NCBI GenBank assembly: GCA_023259055.1
Contig: JAHFQZ010000001.1
Location: 434,001-498,000, forward strand
Direction of reading: 5' to 3'
Source: Nitrosomonadales bacterium
GTDB taxonomy: Bacteria > Pseudomonadota > Gammaproteobacteria > Burkholderiales > Gallionellaceae
DNA length: 64,000 bases
The notes under the pieces were generated by a model. It saw nothing but the letters and a program-made list of their open reading frames with translations. It had not been told where the DNA came from and made no database searches. This document shows positions 55,300 through 64,000 of the stretch, one piece after another. Position numbers and translations under genes: made by a program. Numbering within the stretch: the stretch's first letter is position 1; every line of letters starts with the position of its first letter.

Positions 55300-56615
55300 T
55301 AGCGTGCTAACCCGCCTTTGAAATTAGCCTTCTTCAGCAAGCCTTCATACTGGTGCGTCATCAAGTAGGACTGCACTTGCGACATGAAGTCCATCGTCAC
55401 CACCACCAAAATTAACAATGAAGTGCCACCAAAATAAAACGGCACATTCCACTTCACCACCAAAAACTCCGGTAACAAACAAACCAGGGTAATGTACACC
55501 GCGCCCACCATCGTCAAGCGCAACATAATCTTTTCAACATAGTTCGCAGTTTGATCGCCGGGGCGAATTCCTGGCAAAAAAGCGCCGCTCTTCTTCAGGT
55601 TATCCGCCGTTTCTTTTGGGCTGAACACCAATGCCGTATAGAAAAAACAGAAAAATACAATCGCTGCGGCATACACCAACACATAAATCGGCTGCCCAGG
55701 AGATAGCTTGTCACTGATATCCTTCAGCCAGCCCATACCCTTCCCGCTTCCAAACCAGCCCGCAATCGTCGCGGGGAACAGAATGATGCTGGAAGCGAAA
55801 ATCGGCGGGATCACTCCGGCCATATTTATCTTCAGCGGCAGGTGTGAGCTTTGTCCGCCATAAACCTTGTTACCCACCTGTCTCTTGGCGTAATTCACCA
55901 GAATTTTGCGCTGACCGCGCTCTACAAACACCACCAAGGCTGTCACGGCAATCGCACCAAAAAACAGCAACAAAACCAACGGGATGGAGAAAGCCCCGGT
56001 GCGCGCCAATTCCAAAGTGCTACCGATTGCTCTTGGCAATCCCGCCGCGATACCTGCAAAAATAATCAGCGAAATACCATTGCCCAAACCGCGTTCCGTA
56101 ATCTGCTCGCCCAGCCACATCAGGAACATCGTCCCAGTCACCAATGTAATCACCGAGGTCAACTGGAACATTGCGCCAGGGTTTGGCACTAATCCCGGTT
56201 GTGACTGCAATGCCACCGATATGCCAAATGCCTGAAACAAAGCCAAAGCTAACGTTCCATATCGAGTGTACTGCGTCATCTTACGGCGGCCAGCTTCGCC
56301 TTCTTTCTTCAATTGCTCAAGCTGCGGAACCGCTATCGCACCCAACTGCATGATGATTGATGCAGAAATGTAAGGCATGATACCCAAGGCAAAAATGGTG
56401 AAGCGCGACAGCGCACCGCCTGAGAACATGTTGAACATTCCCAAAATGCCATTTTTTTGTGTCTTGAATAAATCAGCCAATACAATCGGGTCTATGCCTG
56501 GCACCGGGATATGCGCACCGACTCGGAACACCACCAACGCACCCAGCAAAAACCAAAGACGCTGGCTTAAATCGCCGTACTTTCCTTTGCTTACACCCTT
56601 GGTAACTGTGCTCAC
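55299..56615 (-). CDS. secY: Protein translocase subunit SecY
   Basis: Central channel of the Sec translocon in the inner membrane. The 438-residue protein has ten TM segments. The lateral-gate and plug region [20 protein letters not shown] and the cytoplasmic loop [21 protein letters not shown] are intact. It lies in the standard rplO-secY position; infA follows with a 1-base overlap. Confidence 0.98.
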   Translation of the reverse strand: MSTVTKGVSKGKYGDLSQRLWFLLGALVVFRVGAHIPVPGIDPIVLADLFKTQKNGILGMFNMFSGGALSRFTIFALGIMPYISASIIMQLGAIAVPQLEQLKKEGEAGRRKMTQYTRYGTLALALFQAFGISVALQSQPGLVPNPGAMFQLTSVITLVTGTMFLMWLGEQITERGLGNGISLIIFAGIAAGLPRAIGSTLELARTGAFSIPLVLLLFFGAIAVTALVVFVERGQRKILVNYAKRQVGNKVYGGQSSHLPLKINMAGVIPPIFASSIILFPATIAGWFGSGKGMGWLKDISDKLSPGQPIYVLVYAAAIVFFCFFYTALVFSPKETADNLKKSGAFLPGIRPGDQTANYVEKIMLRLTMVGAVYITLVCLLPEFLVVKWNVPFYFGGTSLLILVVVTMDFMSQVQSYLMTHQYEGLLKKANFKGGLAR

Positions 56616-56624
56616 GTAATAACC

Positions 56625-57059
56625 TTACTCGGCGATGCTGCCGCCAGCAGCTTCAATCGCCACGCGTGCACCTTTTGTTGCCAGCAAGCCTTGCAGCTTC
56701 ACGGCACGGGAAATTTCACCGCACAATATTACCTTGGCAGTCAAGGCGCCTGGATGAACAATGCCCGCCTGCTTTAACGCCAACAGATCAATACTGTCGA
56801 CCGGCATCTTCTGCAGGTCTGACAAGCGCACCTGCGCTGTGTCTCCGCGTGTCAACGAGACAAAGCCGCGCTTTGGTAAACGGCGCTGCAATGGCATTTG
56901 ACCGCCCTCAAAACCAACCTTGTGAAAACCGCCAGAACGGGACTTTTGTCCCTTGTGACCGCGCCCGGCGGTCTTGCCCAGTCCGGAACCGATACCGCGG
57001 CCAACGCGACGCTTGGCATGCTTGGCGCCTTGTGCAGGCTGAATATTATTGAGTTGCAT
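56625..57059 (-). CDS. rplO: 50S ribosomal protein L15
   Basis: Late-assembly large-subunit protein. The 144-residue sequence starts [20 protein letters not shown] with [20 protein letters not shown]. The frame extends to 57074, but GAGG before the ATG at 57059 and family length fix the start, two bases after the rpmD stop. Confidence 0.97.
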   Translation of the reverse strand: MQLNNIQPAQGAKHAKRRVGRGIGSGLGKTAGRGHKGQKSRSGGFHKVGFEGGQMPLQRRLPKRGFVSLTRGDTAQVRLSDLQKMPVDSIDLLALKQAGIVHPGALTAKVILCGEISRAVKLQGLLATKGARVAIEAAGGSIAE

Positions 57060-57061
57060 TG

Positions 57062-57253
57062 TTATGCCTCGCACTTAACCATATAAAATACTTTGTTGAT
57101 CATGCCGCGCACACAAGGTGTATCTTCCAGTTGCACGGTGTGATTGATACGACGCAACCCCAAGCCGCGAATGGTGTCGCGATGCGATTGCTTGGTGCCG
57201 ATCAGACTTTTGGTCTGCGTCACTTTTAAAGTCTTGTTTTTTGCTTTTGTCAT
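57062..57253 (-). CDS. rpmD: 50S ribosomal protein L30
   Basis: A 63-residue protein with [20 protein letters not shown] and [15 protein letters not shown], as expected for bacterial L30. It lies three bases after rpsE and two bases before rplO. Confidence 0.97.
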   Translation of the reverse strand: MTKAKNKTLKVTQTKSLIGTKQSHRDTIRGLGLRRINHTVQLEDTPCVRGMINKVFYMVKCEA

Positions 57254-57256
57254 GTC

Positions 57257-57781
57257 TTACCCCAATATTTCTTCGACGCTCTTACCGCGCTTGGCAGCAA
57301 TCACGGAAGGAGAATTCATTGCTTTCAGACCGTTCAGTGTGGCACGTACCACGTTGTATGGGTTGCTCGAACCGATACACTTTGCTAGCACATCACGCAC
57401 CCCCACAGCCTCAAACACTGCGCGCATCGCACCACCCGCTATAATGCCGGTACCTTCAGATGCCGGCTGCATCAATACTTTTGCTGCGCCATGCTTGCCA
57501 ATCACAGTGTGGTGCAAGGTGCCATTTTTCAAGCTTATCTTGGCCAGATTGCGGCGCGCCTCATCCATCGCCTTTTGCACGGCAACTGGAACCTCCTTGG
57601 ATTTTCCTTTGCCCATCGCCACGCGGCCATCCCCGTCACCTACTACGGTCAAAGCGGCAAAGCCCATGATACGGCCACCCTTAACCACCTTGGTGACACG
57701 GTTTACAGAGATCATTTTTTCGATCAAACCGTCATCACGCTCTGCTTGTTGCTGCATTTTTCCTTGCGGCTTAGCCATCAT
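57257..57781 (-). CDS. rpsE: 30S ribosomal protein S5
   Basis: Accuracy-related small-subunit protein that lines the mRNA entry. The 174-residue sequence has the double-stranded RNA-binding-like N domain ([20 protein letters not shown]) and the GHGKAKEV-like [17 protein letters not shown] region. It lies between rplR and rpmD with gaps of 10 and 3 bases. Confidence 0.98.
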   Translation of the reverse strand: MMAKPQGKMQQQAERDDGLIEKMISVNRVTKVVKGGRIMGFAALTVVGDGDGRVAMGKGKSKEVPVAVQKAMDEARRNLAKISLKNGTLHHTVIGKHGAAKVLMQPASEGTGIIAGGAMRAVFEAVGVRDVLAKCIGSSNPYNVVRATLNGLKAMNSPSVIAAKRGKSVEEILG

Positions 57782-57791
57782 TCAACTCCAA

Positions 57792-58148
57792 TTAGAACTG
57801 CAGACCATGTTCTCGCGCGGCATCTGCCAACGCTTTAACACGACCATGGTATCGGTTACCGGAACGATCAAACGCAACCTGATTAATTCCCGCGCTCTTG
57901 GCTTTTTCAGCGATACGCTTGCCCACTACAACGGCAGCAGCCTTGTTACCTCCATTCGCCAAATCCTTGCGAACTTCAGCTTCAACGCTGGACGCACTAG
58001 CCAACACTTTAGTGCCACACTCAGAAAGCACTTGGGCATAAATATGCAAGTTAGTACGATGAATTGCCAAACGAACTGTTTTCTTCTCGGCAATGCGTGC
58101 ACGGGTTTTGCGAGCCCTGCGCTGACGCGCTTCTTTTTTGTTTAACAT
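57792..58148 (-). CDS. rplR: 50S ribosomal protein L18
   Basis: A 5S rRNA-binding protein of the central protuberance. The 118-residue sequence shows [18 protein letters not shown] and ends [20 protein letters not shown]. It follows rplF by 11 bases. Confidence 0.97.
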   Translation of the reverse strand: MLNKKEARQRRARKTRARIAEKKTVRLAIHRTNLHIYAQVLSECGTKVLASASSVEAEVRKDLANGGNKAAAVVVGKRIAEKAKSAGINQVAFDRSGNRYHGRVKALADAAREHGLQF

Positions 58149-58159
58149 ATCAGCCTCAA

Positions 58160-58693
58160 CTATTTCTTCTTGGTTTCTTTCAGAATCACCACTTCATCGC
58201 TATAGCGAACACCTTTGCCCTTGTATGGCTCCGGCTCGCGGAAAGCGCGAATTTCAGCAGCAACTTGTCCGACACGTTGCTTGTCGGCGCCCTTCAACAC
58301 AATTTCTGTTTGGGTTGGGGTTTCTACCTTGATACCCGCTGGCATCTTGTAGGAAACCGGATGTGAATACCCAAGCGTCAGGTTCAAAGTGTCGCCAGCA
58401 GCTTGCGCCCGATAGCCCACACCGACCAAAGTCAGCTTGCGCTCAAAACCTTTGCTCACACCGAGCACCATATTTGCCAGTAATGCGCGAATAGTGCCGG
58501 ACATTGCATCGGCTTGGGTGGTGTCGTTTTGTGCTTTGCACAACAGACTGTCGCCCTCGCGCAATACGCTCACATCACCAGACAATGCTTGCTTAAGGGT
58601 ACCCAATGGGCCCTTTATCGAAATTTCACCTGCAGCCATTGCGACTTCTACACCGCTCGGTACTGCAACAGGATTTTTGGCAACTCTTGACAT
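58160..58693 (-). CDS. rplF: 50S ribosomal protein L6
   Basis: Large-subunit protein near the sarcin-ricin loop. The 177-residue protein has two similar domains; [17 protein letters not shown] opens it and [23 protein letters not shown] (split at 160-177) closes it. It lies 10 bases after rpsH. Confidence 0.98.
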   Translation of the reverse strand: MSRVAKNPVAVPSGVEVAMAAGEISIKGPLGTLKQALSGDVSVLREGDSLLCKAQNDTTQADAMSGTIRALLANMVLGVSKGFERKLTLVGVGYRAQAAGDTLNLTLGYSHPVSYKMPAGIKVETPTQTEIVLKGADKQRVGQVAAEIRAFREPEPYKGKGVRYSDEVVILKETKKK

Positions 58694-58703
58694 GCTTACC
58701 TCG

Positions 58704-59102
58704 CTACGCGACTACGCACAGCACTTCACCGCCAATACCATTGGCGCGCGCTTTGCGGTCGGTCATCAAACCCTTGGAAGTGGACACAATGGCAATACCC
58801 AAACCATTCATTACCTTGGGAATATCATTGGAACCCTTGTAAATACGCAGGCCTGGGCGGCTGATGCGCTGAATTTTTTCGATTACAGGGCTACCGCTGT
58901 AATACTTCAGACTGATTTCCAGTGTAGCCTTGCCGCCTTCACCCTTGATGACACTGAAGCCATCCACATAACCTTCATCTTTCAACACCTCGGCAATAGC
59001 CACCTTCAACTTTGAGGAAGGCATAACCACTGAGGCTTTTTCCGCAAGCTGCGCATTACGAATGCGCGTCAGCATGTCGGAGATTGGATCACTCATACTC
59101 AT
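58704..59102 (-). CDS. rpsH: 30S ribosomal protein S8
   Basis: 16S rRNA central-domain protein and in E. coli the translational repressor of the spc operon. The 132-residue sequence starts [18 protein letters not shown] and contains [20 protein letters not shown]. The frame extends to 59189, but AGGAG seven bases before the ATG at 59102 fixes the start. Confidence 0.97.
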   Translation of the reverse strand: MSMSDPISDMLTRIRNAQLAEKASVVMPSSKLKVAIAEVLKDEGYVDGFSVIKGEGGKATLEISLKYYSGSPVIEKIQRISRPGLRIYKGSNDIPKVMNGLGIAIVSTSKGLMTDRKARANGIGGEVLCVVA

Positions 59103-59112
59103 ATAATTTCTC

Positions 59113-59418
59113 CTACCAGCTTGCCTTAACGATACCGGGAATCTCGCCACGCATTGCGAATTCACGCACCTTGATACGCCCCAAACCAAACTTTCTGTAA
59201 GTGCCGCGCGGGCGTCCGGTCAACGCACAACGGTTGCGCAGACGAACCGGGCTGGAGTTGCGCGGCAAAGCCTGTAGCTTCAGGCGTGCGGCAGCACGCT
59301 CTTCATCGCCGAGCTTCATGTTAGAAATCGCTGCCTGCAATTCCGCTCGTTTAGCCGCAAATTTCTTTACGGTGTCACGGCGTTTTTGCTCGCGGTTAAT
59401 CACTGCCATCTTAGCCAT
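59113..59418 (-). CDS. rpsN: 30S ribosomal protein S14
   Basis: A 101-residue S14 of the long, zinc-free type: it has [20 protein letters not shown] and ends IPGIVKASW, without the CxxC pair of the short form. It is located between rplE and rpsH. Confidence 0.97.
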   Translation of the reverse strand: MAKMAVINREQKRRDTVKKFAAKRAELQAAISNMKLGDEERAAARLKLQALPRNSSPVRLRNRCALTGRPRGTYRKFGLGRIKVREFAMRGEIPGIVKASW

Positions 59419-59428
59419 TAGTGGTTCC

Positions 59429-59968
59429 TCATTTCTTTAATGGGAGTTTGAATGCCATCAAAAGAGCCTTGGCCTCTTCGTCAGTCTTCGCGGAAGTCGT
59501 GATCGTAATGTTCATGCCACGCAGCGCATCAATCTTTTCATACTCGATTTCCGGAAATATGATCTGCTCTTTCACGCCCATATTGTAATTGCCGCGTCCA
59601 TCAAATGACTTGCCGGAGATGCCACGAAAATCACGGATACGCGGAATTGCGACAGAAATCAGGCGGTCCAGAAATTCATACATGCGCTCTTTGCGTAGTG
59701 TCACTTTGCAACCGACCGGATAGCCTTCGCGAATCTTGAAACCGGCAATCGACTTCTTGGACATTGTAACCACCGGCTTCTGCCCGGCAATCTTTTGCAT
59801 ATCACCAACCGCAAACTCCATCACCTTTTTGTCTGCAACCGCCTCGCCGACGCCCATGTTCAGGGTGATCTTCTCGATACGCGGCACTTCCATGGCAGAC
59901 TTATAACCGAACTGCTTCATCAGGTCCTTGGTGACCTTGTCTTTGTAAAACTCATACAAACGAGCCAT
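59429..59968 (-). CDS. rplE: 50S ribosomal protein L5
   Basis: A 5S rRNA-binding protein that contacts the P-site tRNA. The 179-residue sequence starts [20 protein letters not shown] and carries [16 protein letters not shown]. The frame extends to 59989 but the ATG at 59968 is preceded by AAGGG and lies four bases after the rplX stop. Confidence 0.98.
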   Translation of the reverse strand: MARLYEFYKDKVTKDLMKQFGYKSAMEVPRIEKITLNMGVGEAVADKKVMEFAVGDMQKIAGQKPVVTMSKKSIAGFKIREGYPVGCKVTLRKERMYEFLDRLISVAIPRIRDFRGISGKSFDGRGNYNMGVKEQIIFPEIEYEKIDALRGMNITITTSAKTDEEAKALLMAFKLPLKK

Positions 59969-59972
59969 GCCC

Positions 59973-60293
59973 TTACCCCTTAGCGTCAATCATTTCGCCG
60001 TTAGACCTGAACACGCGAACCTTGCGTCCATCTTCCAGCGTTTTAATGCCAACCCGATCACCCTTCTTGGCAGCCGCGTTATAGATCGCCACATTCGAAA
60101 TATGAATCGGCAACTCCTTTTCCACAATCCCGCCGGTCAAGCCCTTTACCGGGTTGGGCTTCTGATGTTTCTTGACCTTATTGATGCCGCCAACCAGTAA
60201 GTGATCACCCAGAATCTGCAGCACATTGCCGCGATTACCTTTGTCTTTGCCTGCAATTACGATAACGTCATCGTCTTTTTTGATCTTGCGCAT
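59973..60293 (-). CDS. rplX: 50S ribosomal protein L24
   Basis: Assembly initiator of the large subunit. The 106-residue protein has the KOW motif near its N-terminus ([20 protein letters not shown]) and [15 protein letters not shown]. It lies 28 bases after rplN. Confidence 0.97.
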   Translation of the reverse strand: MRKIKKDDDVIVIAGKDKGNRGNVLQILGDHLLVGGINKVKKHQKPNPVKGLTGGIVEKELPIHISNVAIYNAAAKKGDRVGIKTLEDGRKVRVFRSNGEMIDAKG

Positions 60294-60321
60294 GGTTTTC
60301 CTCGATTCGATCTATAGCCGC

Positions 60322-60690
60322 TTACAGCACTTCAGGTGCCAGCGAAACGATCTTCATGAACTTTTCGGTACGCAACTCGCGTGTCACCGGCCCGAATATG
60401 CGTGTGCCGATAGGCTCCAGCTTTGCATTAAGCAGCACAGCAGCGTTGCCATCAAACTTGACTAAAGAACCATCGCTGCGACGCACACCTTTGGCTGTGC
60501 GAACTACCACGGCGTTGTAAACTTCACCCTTCTTTACGCGGCCACGCGGCGCTGCATCCCTGATGCTGACCTTGATGACATCGCCGACAGAAGCATAGCG
60601 GCGCCTGGAGCCACCCAACACCTTGATGCACATCACTGAACGAGCACCGGTATTGTCAGCCACATCTAAAACAGACTGCATTTGTATCAT
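60322..60690 (-). CDS. rplN: 50S ribosomal protein L14
   Basis: Bridge protein of the subunit interface. The 122-residue sequence begins [20 protein letters not shown] and contains [20 protein letters not shown]. It is the first gene of the spc part of the cluster; 126 bases with a promoter and hairpin lie before it. Confidence 0.98.
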   Translation of the reverse strand: MIQMQSVLDVADNTGARSVMCIKVLGGSRRRYASVGDVIKVSIRDAAPRGRVKKGEVYNAVVVRTAKGVRRSDGSLVKFDGNAAVLLNAKLEPIGTRIFGPVTRELRTEKFMKIVSLAPEVL

Positions 60691-60816
60691 TATTTAATCT
60701 CCAACTTTTTCCGCTCACAGCGGCCAGTTTTGGAACCCGTTGGGGTTAGGTCGCCGCAAGCGGCGATGAAACGAAGCCGCGCATTATATTCAAACTTGGA
60801 AATAACGCAAGCTATA
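60691..60816 (-). promoter_or_regulatory. Promoter and structured leader before rplN (start of the spc genes)
   Basis: On the minus strand TTGCGT (60805-60810) and a perfect TATAAT (60783-60788) are 16 bases apart. The leader that follows holds a perfect TCGCCGC/GCGGCGA hairpin (60751-60766) and a weaker CCGCT/AGCGG hairpin. The gap between rpsQ and rplN is much larger than the others in the cluster, which supports a separate spc promoter. The hairpins may bind a ribosomal protein repressor, which is inference. Confidence 0.6.
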
Positions 60817-61098
60817 TTAATTTGCCACAGCCTTTTCTACCAGCTTGGCAACACGCCAGCTCTTGGTTTTCGCAATCGGGCGGCACTCTTCAATGGAAAC
60901 CACATCACCAGCATGAAACTCATTGGATTCATCGTGCGCGTGGTATTTCTTGGAAACGCGAATGATCTTGCCCAGCAATGGGTGTTTCACCTTACGCTCA
61001 ACCAGAACCGTTACAGTCTTGTCCATCTTGTCGCTTACTACGGTACCGGTCAGGGTACGCTTCAGTTTGGAATCGCTCTTCGCTTTAGCATCGCTCAT
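60817..61098 (-). CDS. rpsQ: 30S ribosomal protein S17
   Basis: 16S rRNA 5'-domain protein. The 93-residue protein has [21 protein letters not shown] and [17 protein letters not shown]. It overlaps rpmC by four bases and is the last gene of the S10 part of the cluster. A promoter lies after it. Confidence 0.97.
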   Translation of the reverse strand: MSDAKAKSDSKLKRTLTGTVVSDKMDKTVTVLVERKVKHPLLGKIIRVSKKYHAHDESNEFHAGDVVSIEECRPIAKTKSWRVAKLVEKAVAN

Positions 61099-61289
61099 TT
61101 CTGGGCACCCTTCTCAGTCAAAACAGTCTTGATGCGCGCCACATCACGGCGCACTTTGCGCAATTCACTGGTATTGGTCATTTGCTGTGTTGCAAGCTGC
61201 ATACGCATCCCGAACTGAGCTTTGGTCAAAGACAGCAACTCATTATGCAGATCCGCCACAGACTTGGCCTTAAGTTCACTAGCTTTCAT
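61095..61289 (-). CDS. rpmC: 50S ribosomal protein L29
   Basis: Protein at the exit tunnel that docks trigger factor and SRP. The 64-residue sequence shows [19 protein letters not shown]. It overlaps rpsQ by four bases (ATGA) and begins one base after the rplP stop. Confidence 0.97.
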   Translation of the reverse strand: MKASELKAKSVADLHNELLSLTKAQFGMRMQLATQQMTNTSELRKVRRDVARIKTVLTEKGAQK

Positions 61290-61290
61290 G

Positions 61291-61707
61291 TTATGTACCT
61301 ACCTGTCTAACTACAAATGTGGTGGCTAGTGGTAATTTTGCCGAAGCCAATCGGAACGCTTCGCGCGCCAATGTTTCATCCACGCCATCCATTTCGTACA
61401 ACATCTTGCCGGGCTGAATCTCGGCAACGTAGAACTCGGGGTTACCCTTGCCATTACCCATACGAACTTCAGCAGGCTTTTTGGAGATCGGCTTATCAGG
61501 AAAAATACGAATCCAGATACGTCCACCGCGTTTGATGTGGCGGGTCATTGCTCGGCGTGCAGCTTCAATTTGGCGCGCAGTCAAGCGGCCACGCGCAACC
61601 GCCTTCAGGCCAAACTCGCCAAAACTCACCTTGTTGCCACGGGTGGCTATGCCGGTATTGCGGCCCTTCTGTTCCTTGCGGTATTTTCTTCTAGCTGGCT
61701 GTAGCAT
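61291..61707 (-). CDS. rplP: 50S ribosomal protein L16
   Basis: Protein of the A-site/peptidyl-transferase region. The 138-residue protein starts [20 protein letters not shown]. The frame is open to 61764, but the ATG at 61707 gives the family N-terminus. It overlaps rpsC by 17 bases. Confidence 0.97.
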   Translation of the reverse strand: MLQPARRKYRKEQKGRNTGIATRGNKVSFGEFGLKAVARGRLTARQIEAARRAMTRHIKRGGRIWIRIFPDKPISKKPAEVRMGNGKGNPEFYVAEIQPGKMLYEMDGVDETLAREAFRLASAKLPLATTFVVRQVGT

Positions 61708-62401
61708 GTTTTGCTCCCGACTTTCTTGCTTTCTTTTCCGGCTCAGCGGCAATTGGCGCAGCAACTTCCTGATCCGTGACCTCGCCCTTGAACACCCAAA
61801 CCTTTACGCCAATGATGCCATAAGTGGTTTTCGCTTCTGACGTGCCGTAATCAATATCGGCACGCAGTGTATGCAATGGCACTCGACCTTCGCGATACCA
61901 CTCGGTACGAGCTATTTCAATGCCGTTCAGACGACCTGCGCTCATTATTTTGATACCTTGAGCACCCAGGCGCATTGCATTCTGCATCGCGCGTTTCATC
62001 GCGCGGCGAAACATGATGCGCTTTTCCAGCTGTGCAGTAATGCTGTCGGCGATTAACTGCGCATCAACTTCCGGCTTGCGCACTTCTTCAATCGCCAACT
62101 CAACTGATTGAAGACCCATGCGCCTGCGTAATTCAGCGCGCAACGACTCGATATCCTCGCCTTTTTTGCCAATAACCATGCCGGGGCGCGCGGTGTAAAT
62201 AGTCACCTTGGCGTTTTTGGCAGGGCGCTCAATAACCACCTTGGATACTCCGGCAGATGCCAGTTTCTTTTTCAGGAAAGCACGAACTTCGATATCCTTG
62301 AGCAGCAATCCGGCAAAATTCTTGCTGTTTGCAAACCACTTGGAATCCCAGTTCTTACGAACGCATAACCGGAAACCGGTTGGATGAATTTTCTGTCCCA
62401 T
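61691..62401 (-). CDS. rpsC: 30S ribosomal protein S3
   Basis: mRNA-entry protein. The 236-residue protein has the N-terminal [20 protein letters not shown] and KH domain motif [18 protein letters not shown], and a Lys/Ala-rich tail. It lies nine bases after rplV. Confidence 0.98.
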   Translation of the reverse strand: MGQKIHPTGFRLCVRKNWDSKWFANSKNFAGLLLKDIEVRAFLKKKLASAGVSKVVIERPAKNAKVTIYTARPGMVIGKKGEDIESLRAELRRRMGLQSVELAIEEVRKPEVDAQLIADSITAQLEKRIMFRRAMKRAMQNAMRLGAQGIKIMSAGRLNGIEIARTEWYREGRVPLHTLRADIDYGTSEAKTTYGIIGVKVWVFKGEVTDQEVAAPIAAEPEKKARKSGAKHATAS

Positions 62402-62410
62402 AATCTACCT

Positions 62411-62743
62411 TTAGCTCCCAACGCTGATCGTAATGTGACAAGTTTGTTTTTCCAAACGATTGCCCTGCCCCTTGGCTTTTGCGATAAAACCTCTTCCGGA
62501 TGCCGCCTTATCAACGTAAATAGCTTTCACCTTCAGCTCATCAATATCGGCACCGTCGTTATGTTCAGCATTCGCAATCGCAGAATCGAGAGCCTTCTTG
62601 ATGATACCTGCGGCCTTCTTCGGGCTGAAGTTCAAAATGTTGAGCGCTTGCGCCACCGGCAAACCACGAATCTGATCAGCCACTAAACGGCCCTTTTGCG
62701 CGGAAAGATGAATCTTTTTTGCAACTGCAATAGTCGTCGTCAT
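62411..62743 (-). CDS. rplV: 50S ribosomal protein L22
   Basis: Protein whose loop lines the exit tunnel. The 110-residue sequence has [20 protein letters not shown] and ends [20 protein letters not shown]. It lies nine bases after rpsS. Confidence 0.98.
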   Translation of the reverse strand: MTTTIAVAKKIHLSAQKGRLVADQIRGLPVAQALNILNFSPKKAAGIIKKALDSAIANAEHNDGADIDELKVKAIYVDKAASGRGFIAKAKGQGNRLEKQTCHITISVGS

Positions 62744-62752
62744 AATTTCCTC

Positions 62753-63034
62753 TTATTTCTTGACCACTGCTTTTTTATCAGCAGAATGGCCCTTGAAAGT
62801 ACGCGTCAGGGAAAACTCACCCAACTTATGGCCCACCATATTTTCGGATATATACACCGGAATATGCTGCTTTCCGTTGTGCACCGCAATTGTCAGGCCT
62901 ACAAACTCGGGCAACACCGTAGAACGTCGCGACCATGTTTTCACCGGGCGTTTATCGCTAGTCGCACGCACCGTCTCAATTTTCTTGAGCAAGTGTGCGT
63001 CAACAAATGGGCCTTTTTTAATTGAACGTGCCAT
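62753..63034 (-). CDS. rpsS: 30S ribosomal protein S19
   Basis: Head protein of the small subunit. The 93-residue sequence has [20 protein letters not shown] and [20 protein letters not shown]. It lies 13 bases after rplB. Confidence 0.98.
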   Translation of the reverse strand: MARSIKKGPFVDAHLLKKIETVRATSDKRPVKTWSRRSTVLPEFVGLTIAVHNGKQHIPVYISENMVGHKLGEFSLTRTFKGHSADKKAVVKK

Positions 63035-63047
63035 ATTTTTCTACCCC

Positions 63048-63875
63048 TTAAACCTGAAAGCGACGGCGCACGATCATTCCGCTTGTGCGCTTGTTACGAC
63101 GTGTGCGGAAGCCTTTTGCAGGCACACCCCACGGGCTGACCGGATGACGCCCAGCGGCTGTCTTGCCTTCGCCGCCGCCATGTGGGTGATCGACCGGGTT
63201 CATGACTACACCGCGGACGGTTGGGCGGACACCGCGCCAACGCATAGCGCCAGCCTTGCCGATGGATCGCAGACTATGTTCTGAATTACCCACCTCACCC
63301 AAGGTAGCCTTACAATCGATGTGCACTTTGCGAATTTCGCCAGAACGCAAACGTAATTGCGCATAGCTGCCTTCACGTGCCAGCAATTGCACGGATGTGC
63401 CGGCAGAGCGCGCCAACTGCGCGCCTTTGCCAGGCAACATTTCGATGCAGTGTATGGTCGAGCCGACCGGAACGTTGCGCAAAGGCAATGCATTACCCGG
63501 TTTGATAGGCGCTTCCGAACCGCTCACCAAAGATGTGCCGACTGCAACACCTTTAGGCGCAATGATGTAACGGCGCTCACCATCGGCGTAACACAACAAT
63601 GCCAAGTTAGCGCTACGATTTGGATCATATTCCAGTCGCTCTACAGTCGCCGGAATGCCATCCTTGTCGCGCTTGAAATCCACCAGGCGATAATGCTGCT
63701 TATGACCGCCACCCATATGACGCGTGGTGATGTGTCCGTTGTTGTTACGGCCCGCAGTCCTGTTTTGCTTTTCCAGTAATGCTGCGACTGGTTTGCCCTT
63801 ATGCAGGTCTGGATTGACAACGCGCACAACGGCACGCTGCCCCGGGGTTGTTGGTTTTAGTTTAATCAATGCCAT
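63048..63875 (-). CDS. rplB: 50S ribosomal protein L2
   Basis: Subunit-association and peptidyl-transferase-support protein. The 275-residue sequence starts [20 protein letters not shown] and ends [30 protein letters not shown] is the invariant late motif. The frame extends to 63950, but AAGGA before the ATG at 63875 and family length fix the start, five bases after the rplW stop. Confidence 0.98.
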   Translation of the reverse strand: MALIKLKPTTPGQRAVVRVVNPDLHKGKPVAALLEKQNRTAGRNNNGHITTRHMGGGHKQHYRLVDFKRDKDGIPATVERLEYDPNRSANLALLCYADGERRYIIAPKGVAVGTSLVSGSEAPIKPGNALPLRNVPVGSTIHCIEMLPGKGAQLARSAGTSVQLLAREGSYAQLRLRSGEIRKVHIDCKATLGEVGNSEHSLRSIGKAGAMRWRGVRPTVRGVVMNPVDHPHGGGEGKTAAGRHPVSPWGVPAKGFRTRRNKRTSGMIVRRRFQV

Positions 63876-63880
63876 GATGA

Positions 63881-64000
63881 TTATCCTTGCTCGCTTGCAG
63901 CAAAATTGATTTCCTGACCGGCAGTAAGGCATACATAAGCCTTTTTCCAATCGTTGCGACGACCGATGATACGCCCGCTACGCTTGACCTTACCCTTGAC
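63881..64000 (-). CDS. rplW: 50S ribosomal protein L23 (partial, cut by window end)
   Basis: The C-terminal 39 residues of L23 are visible: [20 protein letters not shown] is the family signature near the end. The N-terminal part lies beyond base 64000. The protein sits at the tunnel exit and docks trigger factor. Its position before rplB is the standard S10 operon order. Confidence 0.93.
   Translation of the reverse strand, partial: VKGKVKRSGRIIGRRNDWKKAYVCLTAGQEINFAASEQG

Noticed and set aside
57144-58145. Plus-strand open frame of 333 codons across the rpsE and rplR region
   Set aside because: It runs antisense through three ribosomal protein genes, so it is not plausible as a gene.

Overview
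The window is chromosomal DNA of a betaproteobacterium. The gene content and order fit the Nitrosomonadales, and a Gallionella/Sideroxydans-like or related iron- or sulfur-oxidising lineage is a reasonable guess. The evidence is the hemA-prfA-prmC, dapF-DUF484-xerC, mreBCD-mrdA-rodA-rlpA, gatCAB, argS-SPOR-dsbA and ssb-MFS/uvrA arrangements, a type I-like sulfide:quinone oxidoreductase and several c-type haem motifs. The lineage is inferred from gene content only; no 16S rRNA gene is present.

Layout. 0-2 kb: the 3' part of groL, its terminator and tRNA-Phe. 1.8-3.7 kb: an rbgA-ychJ-yaeQ group on the minus strand. 3.9-8.7 kb: hemA-prfA-prmC, then a lone sqr with its own terminator. 8.9-10.5 kb: a haem-binding diguanylate cyclase and tRNA-Arg. 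10.6-15.4 kb: a plus-strand run of a CoA-binding protein, tag, dapF, DUF484, xerC and rlmI. 15.4-22.6 kb: rhodanese, then the cell elongation cluster (mreB, mreC, mreD, mrdA, rodA, rlpA) on the minus strand. 22.7-25.9 kb: gatCAB. 25.9-30.6 kb: argS, SPOR protein, dsbA, SDR and an RquA-like protein on the minus strand. 30.6-36.6 kb: an accessory stretch, AT-richer by eye, with a three-gene envelope operon (PEGA/Sel1, DUF4105 lipoprotein, DUF1566 protein), a pilin and a small outer-membrane barrel. 36.6-41.7 kb: an NYN protein, an FAD-linked oxidase, a haem membrane protein, ssb and an MFS transporter. 41.8-45.5 kb: a stress-like insert (two CsbD genes around a glycine-heptad membrane protein, then a lone CheB domain and an AI-2E family permease) that separates ssb-MFS from uvrA. 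45.9-51.9 kb: uvrA, two small envelope genes, arfB and an aldehyde dehydrogenase. 51.9-64 kb: the alpha, spc and S10 ribosomal protein operons on the minus strand, running off the window in rplW.

The most notable unexplained signal is a family of intergenic hairpin-chain repeats. There are two long copies (before hemA, and between rodA and rlpA) that match over about 110 bp in opposite orientation, and four shorter copies sharing a core of about 28 bp. Other points worth attention are a 32/34-identical box upstream of both csbD genes, the paired glycine-heptad blocks of the protein between them, a repeat-like insertion inside rlmI, a repeat that supplies the stop codon of an FAD-oxidase gene, the RquA-like gene, and a promoter plus hairpin leader inside the ribosomal protein cluster. 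All counts and alignments were made by hand from the sequence; no database search was run.
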